Source of the DNA: Barthelona sp. PAP020
Lineage: Eukaryota > Metamonada: BaSk clade
Length of the DNA: 24,362 bases
Direction: 5' to 3'
Assembly: GCA_040182905.1 (NCBI GenBank)
Contig: JARQWU010000155.1
Coordinates: 1-24,362, forward strand
Below the pieces are notes generated by a model, which searched no databases, was not told the origin of the DNA, and saw nothing but the letters and a program-made list of their open reading frames with translations. Of the stretch, positions 23,383 through 24,362 are shown piece after piece (position 1 is the first letter of the stretch; each line of letters opens with the position of its first letter). The translations under genes and the position numbers were made by a program.

Positions 23383-24176
23383 ATTCAAATTTAAACAATA
23401 AAATTGAAATGGGTTTATCAGTCAAAAGAAATCCAAAGATCCATTTTGAATCACAACAACTTTTTTTTTGTTGTTAGTTTTTGGTACTTCAGAAACGAGA
23501 TTCAATTGATCAAGCAAATATTTTTCGGTAAAAAAAATGGAATGAAAGAAAAAAAAGAAATTATTGCAAATGTTCCAAAAATTAGGGGTTCAACAATTTA
23601 TGTGTGAGAAATTAGTACGAAAATTCAGTAAATTTTTGCATGAAAAAATAAGTTAAAAAATTCTTTCTGAAAAAAAGACTTTTGTTCAACATTCACAAAG
23701 AAAAAAATAGCCATATCATGACGAATTCCCTTTGAGATTGCTATAAAATTTTTTGACATCACAGTTCAAATTTCTGACATAAGGTAACAACAACACAATA
23801 ATTGAATGATTTCCAGTCCTTTTTGTGTCTCAGATGCACTAAGAGGACAATAAACCCCATAGATCTCAAAAAACATCAACACTTATTGGTTCCACGAAAA
23901 AGGAAAAACTTCATTTTATAAAGCGATCGAAATCACTATTTTGAATAAACCTGTATCTCACAAAAAGCCTTTAATGTGCTTATGCAGAACGATAACAAAT
24001 AGAAGCATAAAAGTTAAAGAAAATTAAGAAGGGCTCGAATTTCCACAATAAATCCATGTATTATTTCTAAATTTTCTTCAAAGTCGTTGAATTAATTCGT
24101 TTGGATCATAAATAAGCTATAAAAGCCTTGGTTTGAGAAAATTAAAAAAAAAAATTTTTTTCTTTTATCTTCATTC
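23383..24176. other. 794-bp gene-free divergent spacer between methionine gamma-lyase and ABCE1
   Basis: This is the longest stretch without a supported gene. It must hold two divergent promoters, but other divergent pairs here manage with 39-75 bp. Its middle (about 23700-24060) is less AT-rich than other spacers. I found only short open frames. One is a 36-codon minus-strand ORF at 23766-23876, whose product (FFEIYGVYCPLSASETQKG in part) looks protein-like but matches nothing I know. A short inverted repeat, AACAAC/GTTGTT around a T9 loop, lies near 23455-23478. No tRNA, snRNA or snoRNA could be supported. A T-rich tract runs directly into the ABCE1 start. Confidence 0.5.
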
Positions 24177-24362
24177 ATGGCCAAAAAAAGCAAAACGTTT
24201 ATAGATTTTAATATTATGACAATTTCTAATATATTAGTACAGACGAATTAACTCGTATCGCTATTATCAATCCTGATAAATGCAAACCTAAAGATTGTGG
24301 TTTAGCTTGTAAGAAGACTTGTCCTGTTGTTCGTACTGGGGGACAATGCATCGACGTAACTA
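24177..24362 (+). CDS. ABCE1: ABCE1/Rli1 ribosome recycling factor, N-terminus (partial, spliced)
   Basis: ABCE1 (Rli1) is the essential Fe-S ABC ATPase that splits ribosomes after termination and takes part in initiation. Exon 1 is 24177-24196 and exon 2 runs from 24238 past the window end; joined they encode 48 residues. After MAKKSKTTDE the sequence reads [18 protein letters not shown], nearly identical to the family start. The cysteines at 22, 27, 31, 35 and 44 (C-x4-C-x3-C-x3-CP) are the first ligands of the N-terminal ferredoxin-like [4Fe-4S] domain. Without splicing, the frame from this ATG does not reach the conserved part. The rest of the gene, including both ATPase domains, is outside the window. 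Identity is secure from this strongly conserved N-terminus; the exact first exon is inferred from the splice-site fit. Confidence 0.93.
24197..24237 (+). other. 41-nt spliceosomal intron in ABCE1
   Basis: The intron begins GTTTATAG and ends ATATTAG, with a branch-point-like TTCTAAT about 10 nt before the acceptor. Splicing here restores one frame, AAA-AC|T-ACA-GAC, into the conserved [12 protein letters not shown]. The alternative AG five bases downstream breaks the frame. It contains in-frame stops if retained. At 41 nt it is very short. The donor GTTTAT resembles the GTTTGT donors of Entamoeba more than the usual GTAAGT, but this does not fix the lineage. Confidence 0.85.

Noticed and set aside
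23404-23607. Open frame of 67 codons next to the methionine gamma-lyase start
   Set aside because: It begins at TTG; its only in-frame ATG leaves 21 residues, lysine-rich and unlike any family known to me.
23710-23785. Possible C/D snoRNA between ATGACGA and CTGA
   Set aside because: The C box departs from RTGATGA, there is no terminal stem, and no internal C'/D' pair was found.
24031-24050. T-loop-like GGGCTCGAATTTCC suggesting a tRNA
   Set aside because: The flanking bases do not form a T stem, and no acceptor, D or anticodon arms can be drawn at the proper spacing.

Overview
The window is nuclear DNA from an AT-rich, gene-dense unicellular eukaryote. Every recognisable informational protein is of eukaryotic type: PCID2/Thp1, Elf1, the Pol I factor RRN3, ABCE1 and a BLTP2-class lipid-transfer protein. 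ABCE1 carries a real short spliceosomal intron. TAA, TAG and TGA all end genes here, so the standard code applies. About 89% of the bases are coding, in eleven genes. Only one intron is secure, and divergent genes can start as little as 39 bp apart. A methionine gamma-lyase with the diagnostic active-site cysteine hints at an anaerobic or microaerophilic protist, because that enzyme is best known from Entamoeba and Trichomonas. The lineage cannot be fixed from this window; a metamonad, an amoebozoan or a heterolobosean would all fit.

Layout. 1-2711: a PCI-domain mRNA-export protein (PCID2/Thp1-like, minus) is head-to-head with a dTDP-glucose 4,6-dehydratase-like sugar-nucleotide enzyme (plus). 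2712-9887: a giant bridge-like lipid-transfer protein of the FMP27/Hobbit/SABRE (BLTP2) type with an inserted RS-repeat loop. 10005-12353: an NAD kinase with an N-terminal B-box-like zinc finger (minus), divergent from an Elf1-type transcription elongation factor (plus). 12354-12875: a spacer of about 520 bp with no supported gene. 12876-14219: RRN3, convergent with 14367-17048, a secreted six-Kelch protein with a long GCC2/GCC3-type cysteine-rich tail. 17214-20696: an unrecognised helical protein of 1160 residues. 21008-22081: an ankyrin-only protein of about ten repeats. 22186-23382: methionine gamma-lyase (minus). 23383-24176: the longest gene-free stretch. 24177-end: the start of ABCE1/Rli1, split by a 41-nt intron.

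The genes do not form one pathway. There is a loose excess of core gene-expression functions (mRNA export, Pol II elongation, Pol I initiation, ribosome recycling), but the alternating orientations argue against operons. I found no mobile element, CRISPR array, tRNA or rRNA. The most unusual observations are the zinc-finger/NAD kinase fusion, the 41-nt intron after a 20-nt coding exon, an ambiguous in-frame 60-nt candidate intron in the dehydratase, the RS tandem repeat inside a lipid-transfer protein, and the secreted Kelch/cysteine-rich protein.
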